Positions 54,880 through 63,774 are shown, counted from the stretch's first letter. The stretch is 64,000 nucleotides of DNA from RUG14300 sp964391805 (GCA_964391805.1 CAYMNK010000005.1:111507-175506); one strand, 5' to 3'. Notes: generated by a model from the sequence alone, not told the origin. Numbers and translations are program-made.

Positions 54880-55280
54880 CTATTCTTTATGCGGAATTAG
54901 ATACCGACGCGTTGCGTCGCGGCTACGCCGTTCGACTTCAGGGCGGTGCCCTTTCGCTGTAGGGGACGATTAGTAATCGCCCTATCCTTGTTAATGCAGA
55001 CGATAATGTCCAATATATGTCATGCCAAGCATAGAAAACTACGATAAGATTCAACCCATCAGTTGTCATCCTGAGTGTAGCGACCGTGGAATCGAAGGAT
55101 CTAATTCCTTGTTTATATGGATTAAGATACTGCAAGGCAAGCCTTGCACTGCTTCGCAGTTCGACTACAGGGCGATGCCCTTCCGGTCAGTATGACATTT
55201 GATGGTGCAGTGCTTTTCATAATTTGATCAGTATGACATTTAATGGTGCTGTGCTATTCGTTCCTCAGTATGACATTGAT
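54880..55280. repeat. Cluster of dispersed hairpin repeats
   Basis: GATACCGACGCGTTGCGTCG, GGGGACGATTAGTAATCGCC (like 29.35 kb), CCTGAGTGTAGCGACCGTGG with AAGGATCTAATTCCTTG (like 26.14 kb), AAGATACTGC plus TGCAAGGCAAGCCTTGCA, and two CAGTATGACATT ends. No gene. Confidence 0.85.
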
Positions 55281-55282
55281 TA

Positions 55283-55492
55283 TTAGGCGATTTCCGTAAC
55301 TTTAAAACCGGCGTTCTCAATGGCTTTTACAATGTTTTTATCGTTTAATTCTTTCTTTGATGTAATAACTGCAGATTTGTTTTCAAGACTTACTTCTACG
55401 CTTTCAACGCCTCTTAATGCCGATAGTGCTTTGTTTACTGTTGCAACGCAATGATTGCACATCATACCTTCGATTTTGATTGTTTTAGTCAT
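55283..55492 (-). CDS. copZ: CopZ-like copper chaperone, probable internal start within copA
   Basis: In frame with the end of copA, ATG 55492 (MTKTIKIEGMMCNHC) is preceded by AAGGAG (55507-55502) at nine bases, and the product is 69 residues, exactly a free-standing CopZ. The Cys-x-x-Cys metal site is intact. The upstream linker (DPKHDHKKKTINNKKEN) looks like the tail of an ancestral CopA whose stop codon was lost. So one gene may give both the fusion and the free chaperone. Internal initiation is inference from the sequence. Confidence 0.65.
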   Translation of the reverse strand: MTKTIKIEGMMCNHCVATVNKALSALRGVESVEVSLENKSAVITSKKELNDKNIVKAIENAGFKVTEIA

Positions 55493-57781
55493 TTTTATAT
55501 TCTCCTTTTTATTGTTTATAGTTTTCTTTTTATGGTCGTGTTTCGGATCGAATACCTTGACAAAATTCAGTCTCAAAGCATTGGTAACTACACAAAAACT
55601 CGATAGACTCATTGCCAACGCTCCGAACATCGGTTCTAATTCCCATCCGAACCAAGATGTGAATAATCCTGCAGCCAACGGTATGCCTATAATGTTGTAT
55701 ATAAACGCCCAAAATAGGTTTTCGTGAATGTTGGTTAGCACTCTCCTACCAAGTCGAACCGCTCCCGATACTGCTGTCATTTTATCGTTTACTAAGACTA
55801 CATCAGCCGAATCGATCGCAACATCGGTTCCTGCACCTATCGCTATACCGACGTTTGCTGCGGTGAGTGCCGGAGCATCGTTGATACCGTCACCAACCAT
55901 CGCAACCAACCCCTCTTGCATAAGATTCCGAATTTCTCGTTCCTTACCATCGGGTAAGACGCCCGCAATAACATCATCGACACCGACTTCTTGACCTATT
56001 GTTCGTGCGGTATTCTCGTTGTCACCAGTCAGCATTATGACTTTAATGCCCATATTTTGAAGTTCTTTTATTGCTTGTACACTGTCGGGCTTAACCGTAT
56101 CGGCTACTGCAATTATTCCTAACAATATATCGTCTAATGCAAATAAAAGCGGGGTTTTACCTTCCCTGGATAACTTTTCGGTTTGTAATTTGGTTTCATC
56201 GTCAACCAATACTACCTTCGACATAAATTCAACCGAACCGCCTATAAGTGCTTTTTGGTCGTATTTTGCTCTTAATCCCTTGCCGGCAAGCATTTCATAA
56301 TCGGTCAATTCATATTTGTCTAAATCTCTATTCTCTGCTTCTTTAACAACCGCTCCCGATAGAGGATGTTCACTCAAACTTTCAAGCGAATAGGCATAAG
56401 ATACAAGTTCAGATTCGGTAAATCCGTTCTTTGGAATTAGATCGGTTACCGATGGCTCACCCCGTGTGATGGTTCCTGTTTTATCCATTACAACGATGTC
56501 GACCTTACCGATTTGTTCTTCCGCTTCGGCTGTTTTGAATAGAATGCCGTTTTTGGCACCCTTTCCGCTACCAACCATTATGGCAACAGGCGTCGCTAAG
56601 CCTAATGAACACGGACAACTTATTACTAATACGGTTATTGCTCGTGATAGTGAAAATCCTATATCCTTACCGAGTGATAACCAGATTATCAATGTTATAA
56701 GGGATATTGTCAAAACTACAGGCACAAATACGCCCGAAACCTTATCGGCAATCTTAGATATGGGTGCCTTTGAGGCATTTGCATCATTGACCATTTTTAT
56801 GATTTGAGATAACCCGGTATCTTCGCCAATTTTCGTTGTACAACAATGCAAATAGCCCGATTTAACCATAGTTCCTTGGAAAACGTTGCCACCTTCGACT
56901 TTATCGATCGGAATGCTTTCCCCTGTCAAAGCGGATTCGTCGATAGAACCATTGCCTTTGATAACAATGCCGTCTACAGGTACAAATTCACCGCTTTTGA
57001 TAACAAATTCGTCACAAACTACAACTTTTTCGACAGGCAGAACCACTTCTTCTCCGTTTCGAATGACCGTTGCCATCGGTGGCGTCAATGCCATCAAACT
57101 TTTGATAGCATCGGTCGTTTTACCTTTTGAATATGCCTCTAATGTCTTACCTACAGTTATCAAGGTCAATATCATGGATGCCGACTCAAAATAAAAGCCG
57201 TCCATGTAAGTCATAGCGGTGGATATATCGCCCGACGTATGGTAATAAATCATTGCAAATAGCGAATATAAACTATATACAAACGATACGCCCGAGCCTA
57301 ACGCTACCAACGTATCCATATTGGGCGAACGCCTAATAATTCCTTTAAAGCCGTTTATAAAAAACTTTCGATTGATAAATAAGATTATTGCAGAAAGACA
57401 CAACTGTATGACTCCAAGCGATATACAATTATTTATTGCATTCGGCACAGGAAAGTTCCACATCATTGCTCCCATTGAAAAGTACATCAATATCAATAGG
57501 AAAAAGACTGAGGATATCAATCTTGTAATAAGCACTTTGATTTCCTTATTATCGGATGGCTCTTTGGTTTTATTATCGGTTTTTGATTCGCTAACCAAGC
57601 CGTAACCGGCTTTTTCTACAGCACTACGTATCGATTCTTCGGTTGCACTCCCCTCGACAGTCATCGAATTAGTCAACAGATTAACAGCACATTTATCAAC
57701 TCCGTCTACCGCACTTACTGCCTTTTCTACACGAGCACTGCACGCTGCACAACTCATACCGGTTACTTTATATTTATCCAT
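55283..57781 (-). CDS. copA: Copper-exporting P-type ATPase fused to a C-terminal CopZ-like domain
   Basis: An 832-residue P1B-type ATPase expected to export Cu+. Domains: an N-terminal metal-binding HMA with GMSCAACS (residues about 1-70), eight membrane helices, the actuator TGES, the intramembrane ISCPCSLGL motif, phosphorylation site DKTGT, the SEHPL HP motif, and GDGINDAPAL. After the last helix pair a 30-residue basic linker leads to a second HMA (764-832) with GMMCNHCVATV. That domain has its own ATG (55492) and Shine-Dalgarno, see the copZ entry. copA starts three bases after csoR. Confidence 0.95.
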   Translation of the reverse strand: MDKYKVTGMSCAACSARVEKAVSAVDGVDKCAVNLLTNSMTVEGSATEESIRSAVEKAGYGLVSESKTDNKTKEPSDNKEIKVLITRLISSVFFLLILMYFSMGAMMWNFPVPNAINNCISLGVIQLCLSAIILFINRKFFINGFKGIIRRSPNMDTLVALGSGVSFVYSLYSLFAMIYYHTSGDISTAMTYMDGFYFESASMILTLITVGKTLEAYSKGKTTDAIKSLMALTPPMATVIRNGEEVVLPVEKVVVCDEFVIKSGEFVPVDGIVIKGNGSIDESALTGESIPIDKVEGGNVFQGTMVKSGYLHCCTTKIGEDTGLSQIIKMVNDANASKAPISKIADKVSGVFVPVVLTISLITLIIWLSLGKDIGFSLSRAITVLVISCPCSLGLATPVAIMVGSGKGAKNGILFKTAEAEEQIGKVDIVVMDKTGTITRGEPSVTDLIPKNGFTESELVSYAYSLESLSEHPLSGAVVKEAENRDLDKYELTDYEMLAGKGLRAKYDQKALIGGSVEFMSKVVLVDDETKLQTEKLSREGKTPLLFALDDILLGIIAVADTVKPDSVQAIKELQNMGIKVIMLTGDNENTARTIGQEVGVDDVIAGVLPDGKEREIRNLMQEGLVAMVGDGINDAPALTAANVGIAIGAGTDVAIDSADVVLVNDKMTAVSGAVRLGRRVLTNIHENLFWAFIYNIIGIPLAAGLFTSWFGWELEPMFGALAMSLSSFCVVTNALRLNFVKVFDPKHDHKKKTINNKKENIKMTKTIKIEGMMCNHCVATVNKALSALRGVESVEVSLENKSAVITSKKELNDKNIVKAIENAGFKVTEIA

Positions 57782-57784
57782 CGT

Positions 57785-58075
57785 TTACCTCATCAGTTTT
57801 TTAAGAACCTCGACAAGTTCGTCGACAGTCTCGTATTTGCCGTCCTTAATATCGTCTGATACACAGGTGCGTATGTGTTCGGAAAGTAATTCCTTATTAA
57901 AAGAGTTCAATGCGGAAGTGATTGCCGATACCTGAATAAGTATATCGGTACAATATGCATTTTCCTCAACCATATTTTTCACGCCGTTTACCTGACCTGC
58001 TATTCTATTCAAACGGTTAACAAGCAATTTGACGGTTTGTGAATCTCTATATTTTTTCTTACAACAGTCAGACAT
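57785..58075 (-). CDS. csoR: Copper-sensing repressor CsoR
   Basis: A 96-residue all-helical repressor that releases DNA when it binds Cu+. The Cys-His-Cys metal site is present: AYCTDIL, then LSEHIRTCV. Start chosen at ATG 58075 (MSDCCKKK) because GGAG lies six bases before it; further in-frame starts upstream run into the promoter. A palindrome fills its own promoter. It is followed directly by copA, a standard copper operon. Confidence 0.93.
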   Translation of the reverse strand: MSDCCKKKYRDSQTVKLLVNRLNRIAGQVNGVKNMVEENAYCTDILIQVSAITSALNSFNKELLSEHIRTCVSDDIKDGKYETVDELVEVLKKLMR

Positions 58076-58109
58076 ATTATTCTCCATATAAATATTTATT
58101 ACTATATTA

Positions 58110-58138
58110 AGTATATACCCTATGGGGGTATATGTCAA
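58110..58138 (-). promoter_or_regulatory. csoR-copA promoter with CsoR operator in the spacer
   Basis: On the minus strand TTGACA (58138-58133), 17 bases, TATACT (58115-58110). The spacer holds TATACCCCCATAGGGTATA, an interrupted palindrome with the C-run/G-run character of CsoR operators, so repressor binding would block RNA polymerase. Confidence 0.85.
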
Positions 58139-58148
58139 CATTTTTTAT

Positions 58149-58181
58149 AAAAAAATGACAAGGCTTTTGTGAGTCTTGTCA
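58149..58181 (-). terminator. Terminator of the diacylglycerol kinase gene
   Basis: TGACAAG (58156-58162) and CTTGTCA (58175-58181) form a 7-bp stem; on the minus strand seven T follow. Confidence 0.9.
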
Positions 58182-58203
58182 AATTTAGTCAATTTTATTC
58201 TAT

Positions 58204-59073
58204 TTATCTGAAAACTTTCAATCTATTGGAAACAACTTCACATTCGATGCTCGGTGCTCCAAAGATTTCGCCGTCAGCTTCGAATTGAGTATCGTCCAAT
58301 ACTTCAAGCTTAACCTTTTTTGCCTCAAACACCTCGGTATACTTTTTGTAAATATGTTTACCCTTCAAGAATGAAAGCAATACGCCAATAACCTTGCTTT
58401 TCTTAACTCTGTTAATCACTACAACGCTTAATTTTCCGTCATCGATTGCGGCATTGGGGCAAATGGGCATACCGCCACCGATAAATTTACCGTTACCGTT
58501 ACCGATAATGAATACGTCTTTATCCACGCTTTCGCCGTCATCGATAGTCAAGCGAAGTTTATGAAAACGAAGATGGAATAACGTATACAACAGTGACGCG
58601 TAGTATCTAATTTTACCTTTGAAATGCTTAATCTTTGCTAAATTAAGCAATACGTCAACGTCAACACCTGCACCGACTACGTTGATACAACGATTATCTG
58701 CCATTTGAATATAATCGACATATGTAGTATTACCGCTGAGAATAATGTCTACTGCCTTCTCAATGTCGGAAGGATGACCGCTCGAAGCGGAAAAATCGTT
58801 ACCGGTACCGCAAGGAATTAATCCGAGAGTGATATTTTCAAAACACTCAATACCGTTAAGAACTTCGTTAAACGTACCGTCACCGCCCATTGCAATCAAT
58901 TTAATATCAGGTTGAAGACTTAACTCTCTCGCTAACTCTATGGCATGTCCATGATACTCGGTTCTATGCACAACGTACTCGACGTTCCTTTTAATAAGAA
59001 TTTTTTCCAACTGTTCAAAAGCATCGAGACTTCTGCCCTTACCGCTGGTGGGGTTCAATAAAATATGATACAT
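58204..59073 (-). CDS. Diacylglycerol/lipid kinase (DagK/YegS family)
   Basis: A 289-residue lipid kinase that phosphorylates diacylglycerol (or another lipid) for recycling into phospholipids. It has LLNPTSGKGRS at the N-terminus, the nucleotide-binding GGDGTFNEVLNG (about 60-75), GLIPCGTGNDFSAS, and a C-terminal VEVLDDTQFEADGE-type block. No membrane segment. AGGAG precedes the ATG. Sphingosine or other lipid substrates cannot be excluded. Confidence 0.88.
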   Translation of the reverse strand: MYHILLNPTSGKGRSLDAFEQLEKILIKRNVEYVVHRTEYHGHAIELARELSLQPDIKLIAMGGDGTFNEVLNGIECFENITLGLIPCGTGNDFSASSGHPSDIEKAVDIILSGNTTYVDYIQMADNRCINVVGAGVDVDVLLNLAKIKHFKGKIRYYASLLYTLFHLRFHKLRLTIDDGESVDKDVFIIGNGNGKFIGGGMPICPNAAIDDGKLSVVVINRVKKSKVIGVLLSFLKGKHIYKKYTEVFEAKKVKLEVLDDTQFEADGEIFGAPSIECEVVSNRLKVFR

Positions 59074-59279
59074 ATAATTCTCCTAAACTTTATTATGAAT
59101 GATTGCAATCGCAATTAACACCATAACATTTTAAACAAAATAGAATAAAATGTCAATAATTTTTTATTTATATACAAATAAAATAATCAAATTATTAAAC
59201 ATACCATAACATTTGTTATTGTTAATGCATAAAACACGAATAAAAAAACAAAAAAACACTAGAAAATTATCAAACACGC

Positions 59280-59308
59280 TTTACAACTCATTCAAAAAGT
59301 TATAAACT
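59280..59308 (+). promoter_or_regulatory. Probable promoter of the tRNA gene
   Basis: TTTACA (59280-59285), 17 bases, TAAACT (59303-59308), eleven bases before the tRNA. The rest of 59074-59279 is AT-rich and featureless. Confidence 0.55.
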
Positions 59309-59318
59309 ATACATATAT

Positions 59319-59394
59319 GCGTAATTGACTCAGTTGGTAGAGTGCTTCCGTCACATGGAAGAAGTCAGGGGTTCGAGTCCCTTATTACGCACCA
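59319..59394 (+). tRNA. tRNA-Val (CAC)
   Basis: A 76-base tRNA that folds fully: acceptor GCGTAAT/ATTACGC, D-stem ACTC/GAGT, anticodon stem CTTCC/GGAAG with loop GTCACAT (anticodon CAC), T-stem AGGGG/CCCTT around TTCGAGT, discriminator A and encoded CCA. It reads valine GTG codons. Its 3' end (CCCTTATTACGCACCA) is repeated twice more downstream in a 180-bp tandem array. Confidence 0.95.
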
Positions 59395-59874
59395 CGGACT
59401 GCCAAAGCGGTCCGTTTTTATAACTAAGGCTAACTAAGGGACGAGAACGAGAGCGTTAAGAAAAGGACACGGTGTGTCGTTTTTAGCGACTGACCGAAGG
59501 CGTAGGCAAAGCATTCACAATTATTAGCACTACTGCTTTGCCGTAGTCAAGAGCGGGGCCCTTATTACGCACCACGGACTGCCAAAGCGGTCCGTTTTTA
59601 TAACTAAGGCTAACTAAGGGACGAGAACGAGAGCGTTAAGAAAAGGACACGGTGTGTCGTTTTTAGCGACTGACCGAAGGCGTAGGCAAAGCATTCACAA
59701 TTATTAGCACTACTGCTTTGCCGTAGTCAAGAGCGGGGCCCTTATTACGCACCACGGACTGCCAAAGCGGTCCGTTTTTATAACTAAGGCTAACTAAGGG
59801 ACGAGAACGAGAGCGTTAAGAAAAGGACACGGTGTGTCGTTTTTAGCGACTGACCGAAGGCGTAGGCAAAGCAT
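59381..59874 (+). repeat. Perfect 180-bp tandem array beginning at the tRNA-Val 3' end
   Basis: Copies at 59381-59560 and 59561-59740 are identical, and a third partial copy (59741-59874) is identical until GCAAAGCAT. Each unit starts with CTTATTACGCACCA, the last bases of the tRNA, then the terminator hairpin, a TAACTAAGG/CTAACTAAGG direct repeat, a GACAC-GGT-GTGTC hairpin with T-run, a GTCG/CGAC hairpin, and in complete copies a GGCAAAGCA/TGCTTTGCC inverted repeat (59505-59513, 59534-59542). No open frame. It could be a structured RNA, a recombination scar, or an assembly duplication. Confidence 0.9.
59395..59419 (+). terminator. Terminator directly after the tRNA
   Basis: CGGACTGC (59395-59402), loop CAAA, GCGGTCCG (59407-59414), five T. 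An 8-bp stem starting at the base after CCA; it recurs at 59575 and 59755 in the tandem array. Confidence 0.9.
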
Positions 59875-59879
59875 AAAGT

Positions 59880-60080
59880 AAACATACTTAAGAGTATCGT
59901 CCGCCTATTTGTCATTTGAATTTCTTCCAAAAATAGTTACCATATTCTACCACATTCTTCCGCCCAGTATGACATATATATATTTCTCAGTTCAGTATGA
60001 CAGCGAACAAGATGTATGACGGCGGACGATTTTCTAATGTTCAGTATAACAAAATTGATTGTGTACCTTGCTATTTTATT
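59880..60080. repeat. Degraded dispersed repeat remnants
   Basis: TATCGTCCGCC, CCGCCCAGTATGACA, TTCAGTATGACAGC and GACGGCGGACGA match the ends of modules in the other clusters, without complete hairpins. No gene. Confidence 0.6.
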
Positions 60081-60085
60081 AAAAA

Positions 60086-60120
60086 TATGGGCGATCGTGG
60101 ATCGCCCATACATTTTTATT
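60086..60120. terminator. Terminator of the pyruvate:ferredoxin oxidoreductase gene
   Basis: TATGGGCGATC (60086-60096) and GATCGCCCATA (60100-60110) form a perfect 11-bp stem with loop GTG. On the minus strand ATTTTTAATAAAA follows; on the plus strand CATTTTTATTT follows, so it could work both ways. Confidence 0.88.
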
Positions 60121-60165
60121 TAGAGACTTTTTCAGTCCTAATTCTTATCGACTTTCGATTAACAA

Positions 60166-63100
60166 TTATTTGTCTGAAAGTTTCTTATACTTAGCGTATC
60201 TTGCCATGGATTCTTCTTCGTTCATTTGGAAGAGTTCTTCGGCTCTTACGTTTACTTTCTTCAATTGTGCATATCTATTCTCGCCCTCTAAGAAGTTTCT
60301 ATAATCTTCTCTCTTAGGTTCTTTACTATCTAAGATGAACGGGTTCTTTCCTTGCTCTTCAAGGGTAGGATTGTAACGATATAATTGCCAATATCCGCAG
60401 TCAACTGCTTTCTTTTCTTCTAATTGGCTACCGCCCATATCCTTCAAACCTTGGTTGATACAAGGTGCGTATGCAATGATTAGAGAAGGTCCGTGATATG
60501 CTTCTGCTTCCATGATTGCGTCTAAGAATTGCTTTTGACTTGCACCCATCGAAACTTGAGCAACATATACATAACCATAGCTCATTGCCATCATACCGAG
60601 GTCCTTCTTCTTGGTTCTCTTACCGCTTGCAGCAAACTTAGCAATGGATCCGGTAGGAGTAGACTTAGAAGATTGACCACCTGTATTACTGTAAAGCTCG
60701 GTATCTACTACTAAGATGTTGACATCTTCATTCATAGCTAATACGTGATCCAAGCCACCGTAACCAATATCGTATGCCCAGCCGTCACCGCCGATGATCC
60801 AAATAGACTTCTTAACTAAGCAATCCTTCTCGGCAAGAATCTTTTCTACAACATCGTCACAAGCACAACCGCAACCTTGACAACCTTCCAAAATCTTGAG
60901 AAGTTCGGCACTTGCTTTCTTACTGCCTTCGGCATCTTCCATATTGTCGATCCAAGCTTGACAAGCAACTTTAACACCCTCGTCATTTGCTAAGGATGCG
61001 AATTCCTCGATAAGGCCCTTCAATCTGTTACGACGTTGGGTAACTGCTAAATTCATACCATAACCGTATTCGGCGTTATCTTCGAACAAGCTGTTTGCCC
61101 AAGCAGGTCCGTGACCTTTGTCATTCTTGGTGTAAGGACATGTAGGAGCGGAGCCACCGTAGATAGAAGAACAACCTGTAGCGTTAGCAATGATCATTCT
61201 GTCGCCAAACATTTGGGTGATAACCTTGATATAAGGAGTTTCGCCACAACCTGCACATGCACCGGAGAACTCGAATAAAGGCTTGTTGTATTGGCTGAAA
61301 ATGGTATTATTACGTTTAATAGGTGCATCTGTTTCGGGAAGTGATACGGAGTAATCCCAGTTAGCTTCGTCGGAATCTCTAACTTCTGCGAACGGCTTCA
61401 TTTCGAGAGCCTGTGAAGGACATGCATTAACACAAACCTTACATCCTAAACAATCCATAGGACTGATTTGCATTCTATACTTATATCCGCCAACTCTTGC
61501 ATGCTTACTGTCAATGGTTACGAATGATTCGGGAGCATCGCTCAAAACTTCAGCTCTTTGTAAAACGGGACGAATCGCTGCGTGAGGACATACAAACGAA
61601 CAGCTGTTACATTGTGTACATTTCTCGGGGTTCCATTGAGGAACAAATGCTGCAACGCCTCTCTTCTCGAACTTGGTCGTACCGGTAGGAACAACGCCGT
61701 CTACAGACACCTTGGAAACAGGGAGTTTGTCGCCTTCTTGTGCAAGACAAGGATGGATGAACTCTCTGTAATACTCGTCTTCGGGTAATGATAGAGGCGC
61801 TGCACCCTCTGTGGTGGTTGCCCAACTTTCGGGATAGTTAACCTCTACAAGATTAGCAATAGCGTTATCAACACATGCATAGTTCATATTAACTACTGCA
61901 TCACCTTTCTTACCATAAGTCTTCTTGATAGCTTCTTTCATGAAACGCTCTGCATCGTCATAAGGAATGATGTCTGCAAGTTTGAAGAAAGCAGCCTGCA
62001 TAACTGTGTTTACACCACGCTTAGCTCCGATTTGAGATAATACCTTTAATCCGTCAAGTGTGTAGAATTTAACGTGCTTTTTAGCAATTGCATTCTTCAT
62101 GGATGCAGGTAATTCGTGCTCAAGTTGTTCGGGTGTCCAAATAGTGTTGAGTAGGAATATACCGCCCTCTTTGATTGCGGACAACATATCATAACGTAAA
62201 ACGTAAGATTGATTGTGGCAAGCTACGAAGTCGGCGTGATCGATAAGATATGCACTTTGAATGGGGGTATCACCGAAACGCAGGTGACTTACGGTCAAAC
62301 CGCCAGACTTCTTGGAGTCGTATGAGAAATAACCTTGTGCATATTTATCGGTATGGTCGCCGATGATTTTGATGCTATTCTTATTAGCACCAACAGTACC
62401 GTCCGAGCCAAGTCCCCAGAATAAACAGCTCTTTGTTCCAAGAGGTGCGGGGTTGATGCTCTTATTAACCTTGATGTACTTACCCGTACGGTCATCAACT
62501 ACACCTACGCAGAAATGGTTGACTTGTTCGCCACCCATATTCTCATATACTGCGTTAACCATACTGGGTGTGAATTCCTTACTACCTAAACCGTAACGTC
62601 CTGCAAATACCTTGATGTTTTGTAAACCGGATTCTACTAATGCGGTTACAACGTCTAAATATAAAGGTTCGCCTAATGAACCGGGTTCCTTAGTTCTATC
62701 TAATACGGTGATGTATTTACATGTGGAAGGAATTGCGTCTACGAAGTGCTTGACTGAGAAAGGACGATATAAACGAACCTTGATCAAACCAAGTTTTTCG
62801 CCGTGTGCATTGAGGTAATTGATGGTTTCTTCAACAGTGTCACAACCACTACCCATCAATACGATAACCTTTTCTGCATCGTTTGCACCGTAGTAATCGA
62901 ATAAGTGATATTCTCTACCGGTCAATGCGCTAACCTTAGCCATAACTTCCTCTACGATTGCGGGAGTTGCTTCATAATAGGTGTTAGCAGCTTCTCTGCC
63001 TTGGAAGTAGATGTCGGGGTTCTGAGCGGTACCCTTTTGAACAGGATGCTCAGGATTCAATGAGCGTGCTCTGAAGTCCTCGATGTCCTTCATATCAACT

Positions 63101-63681
63101 AAAGGAAGTATCTCGTCATATGAAGGTAATGTAACCTTACTTACTTCGTGACTGGTACGGAAACCGTCAAAGAAATGTAGGAACGGTACCTTTGCTTTCA
63201 ATGTCGCAAGATGGGATACCAATGCTAAGTCGGCTACCTCTTGTACAGATGCAGATGCCATCATAGCAAAACCTGTCTGACGGCAAGCCATTACGTCACT
63301 GTGATCACCGAAAATATTCAATGCTGCAGCTGCAATAGCACGTGCACTTACATGGAAAACGCAAGGTAATAATTCGCCTGCGATCTTGTACATATTCGGA
63401 ATCATTAACAATAAGCCTTGGCTTGCAGTGAATGTGGTGGTCAATGCACCGGCATTCAACGAACCGTGTACAGCACCTGCCGCACCTGCTTCCGATTGAA
63501 GCTCGGCAATACGCAATGTTTGACCGAATAAGTTCTTTCTGCCCTCTACCGCAGCGAAATCGTCGGAATTTTCAGCCATCGGGGATGAGGGTGTGATCGG
63601 ATAAATCGCCGCTACGTCGCTGAATGCGTACGCAATGTGGGCGGCAGCGTAATTACCGTCTATGGTCTTTTTGAAACTCAT
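60166..63681 (-). CDS. nifJ: Pyruvate:ferredoxin (flavodoxin) oxidoreductase
   Basis: Oxidises pyruvate to acetyl-CoA and CO2 and reduces ferredoxin, the central step of clostridial fermentation. The single-chain enzyme has 1171 residues, the usual length. It carries the N-terminal pyruvate-binding YPITPSSPMAE, an inserted ferredoxin domain with two 4Fe-4S motifs (CTQCNSCSFVCPH and CLGCKVCVNACPS, about 685-755), and the thiamine-diphosphate domain with CAGCGETPY, CQGCGC and GGDGWAYDIGYGG. Start at ATG 63681 follows CGGAGG; the 31-codon upstream extension is not needed. It is transcribed alone from the promoter at 63746. Confidence 0.97.
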   Translation of the reverse strand: MSFKKTIDGNYAAAHIAYAFSDVAAIYPITPSSPMAENSDDFAAVEGRKNLFGQTLRIAELQSEAGAAGAVHGSLNAGALTTTFTASQGLLLMIPNMYKIAGELLPCVFHVSARAIAAAALNIFGDHSDVMACRQTGFAMMASASVQEVADLALVSHLATLKAKVPFLHFFDGFRTSHEVSKVTLPSYDEILPLVDMKDIEDFRARSLNPEHPVQKGTAQNPDIYFQGREAANTYYEATPAIVEEVMAKVSALTGREYHLFDYYGANDAEKVIVLMGSGCDTVEETINYLNAHGEKLGLIKVRLYRPFSVKHFVDAIPSTCKYITVLDRTKEPGSLGEPLYLDVVTALVESGLQNIKVFAGRYGLGSKEFTPSMVNAVYENMGGEQVNHFCVGVVDDRTGKYIKVNKSINPAPLGTKSCLFWGLGSDGTVGANKNSIKIIGDHTDKYAQGYFSYDSKKSGGLTVSHLRFGDTPIQSAYLIDHADFVACHNQSYVLRYDMLSAIKEGGIFLLNTIWTPEQLEHELPASMKNAIAKKHVKFYTLDGLKVLSQIGAKRGVNTVMQAAFFKLADIIPYDDAERFMKEAIKKTYGKKGDAVVNMNYACVDNAIANLVEVNYPESWATTTEGAAPLSLPEDEYYREFIHPCLAQEGDKLPVSKVSVDGVVPTGTTKFEKRGVAAFVPQWNPEKCTQCNSCSFVCPHAAIRPVLQRAEVLSDAPESFVTIDSKHARVGGYKYRMQISPMDCLGCKVCVNACPSQALEMKPFAEVRDSDEANWDYSVSLPETDAPIKRNNTIFSQYNKPLFEFSGACAGCGETPYIKVITQMFGDRMIIANATGCSSIYGGSAPTCPYTKNDKGHGPAWANSLFEDNAEYGYGMNLAVTQRRNRLKGLIEEFASLANDEGVKVACQAWIDNMEDAEGSKKASAELLKILEGCQGCGCACDDVVEKILAEKDCLVKKSIWIIGGDGWAYDIGYGGLDHVLAMNEDVNILVVDTELYSNTGGQSSKSTPTGSIAKFAASGKRTKKKDLGMMAMSYGYVYVAQVSMGASQKQFLDAIMEAEAYHGPSLIIAYAPCINQGLKDMGGSQLEEKKAVDCGYWQLYRYNPTLEEQGKNPFILDSKEPKREDYRNFLEGENRYAQLKKVNVRAEELFQMNEEESMARYAKYKKLSDK

Positions 63682-63745
63682 ATATTTACCTCCGTATGAA
63701 TTTGTATCATTTATATTTTTTTTAATTAGCATTCCGCTATTCTTA

Positions 63746-63774
63746 ATTATATATATAAAATAAAAAATAGTCAA
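63746..63774 (-). promoter_or_regulatory. Promoter of the pyruvate:ferredoxin oxidoreductase gene
   Basis: On the minus strand TTGACT (63774-63769), exactly 17 bases, TATAAT (63751-63746), with a leader of about 60 bases. Upstream, 63775-63937 is AT-rich and holds only an AAAAGC/GCTTTT hairpin at 63881-63900. Confidence 0.88.

Noticed and set aside
59381..59874. Possible CRISPR array
   Set aside because: Units are 180 bp, adjacent and identical with no spacers, and there are no cas genes.
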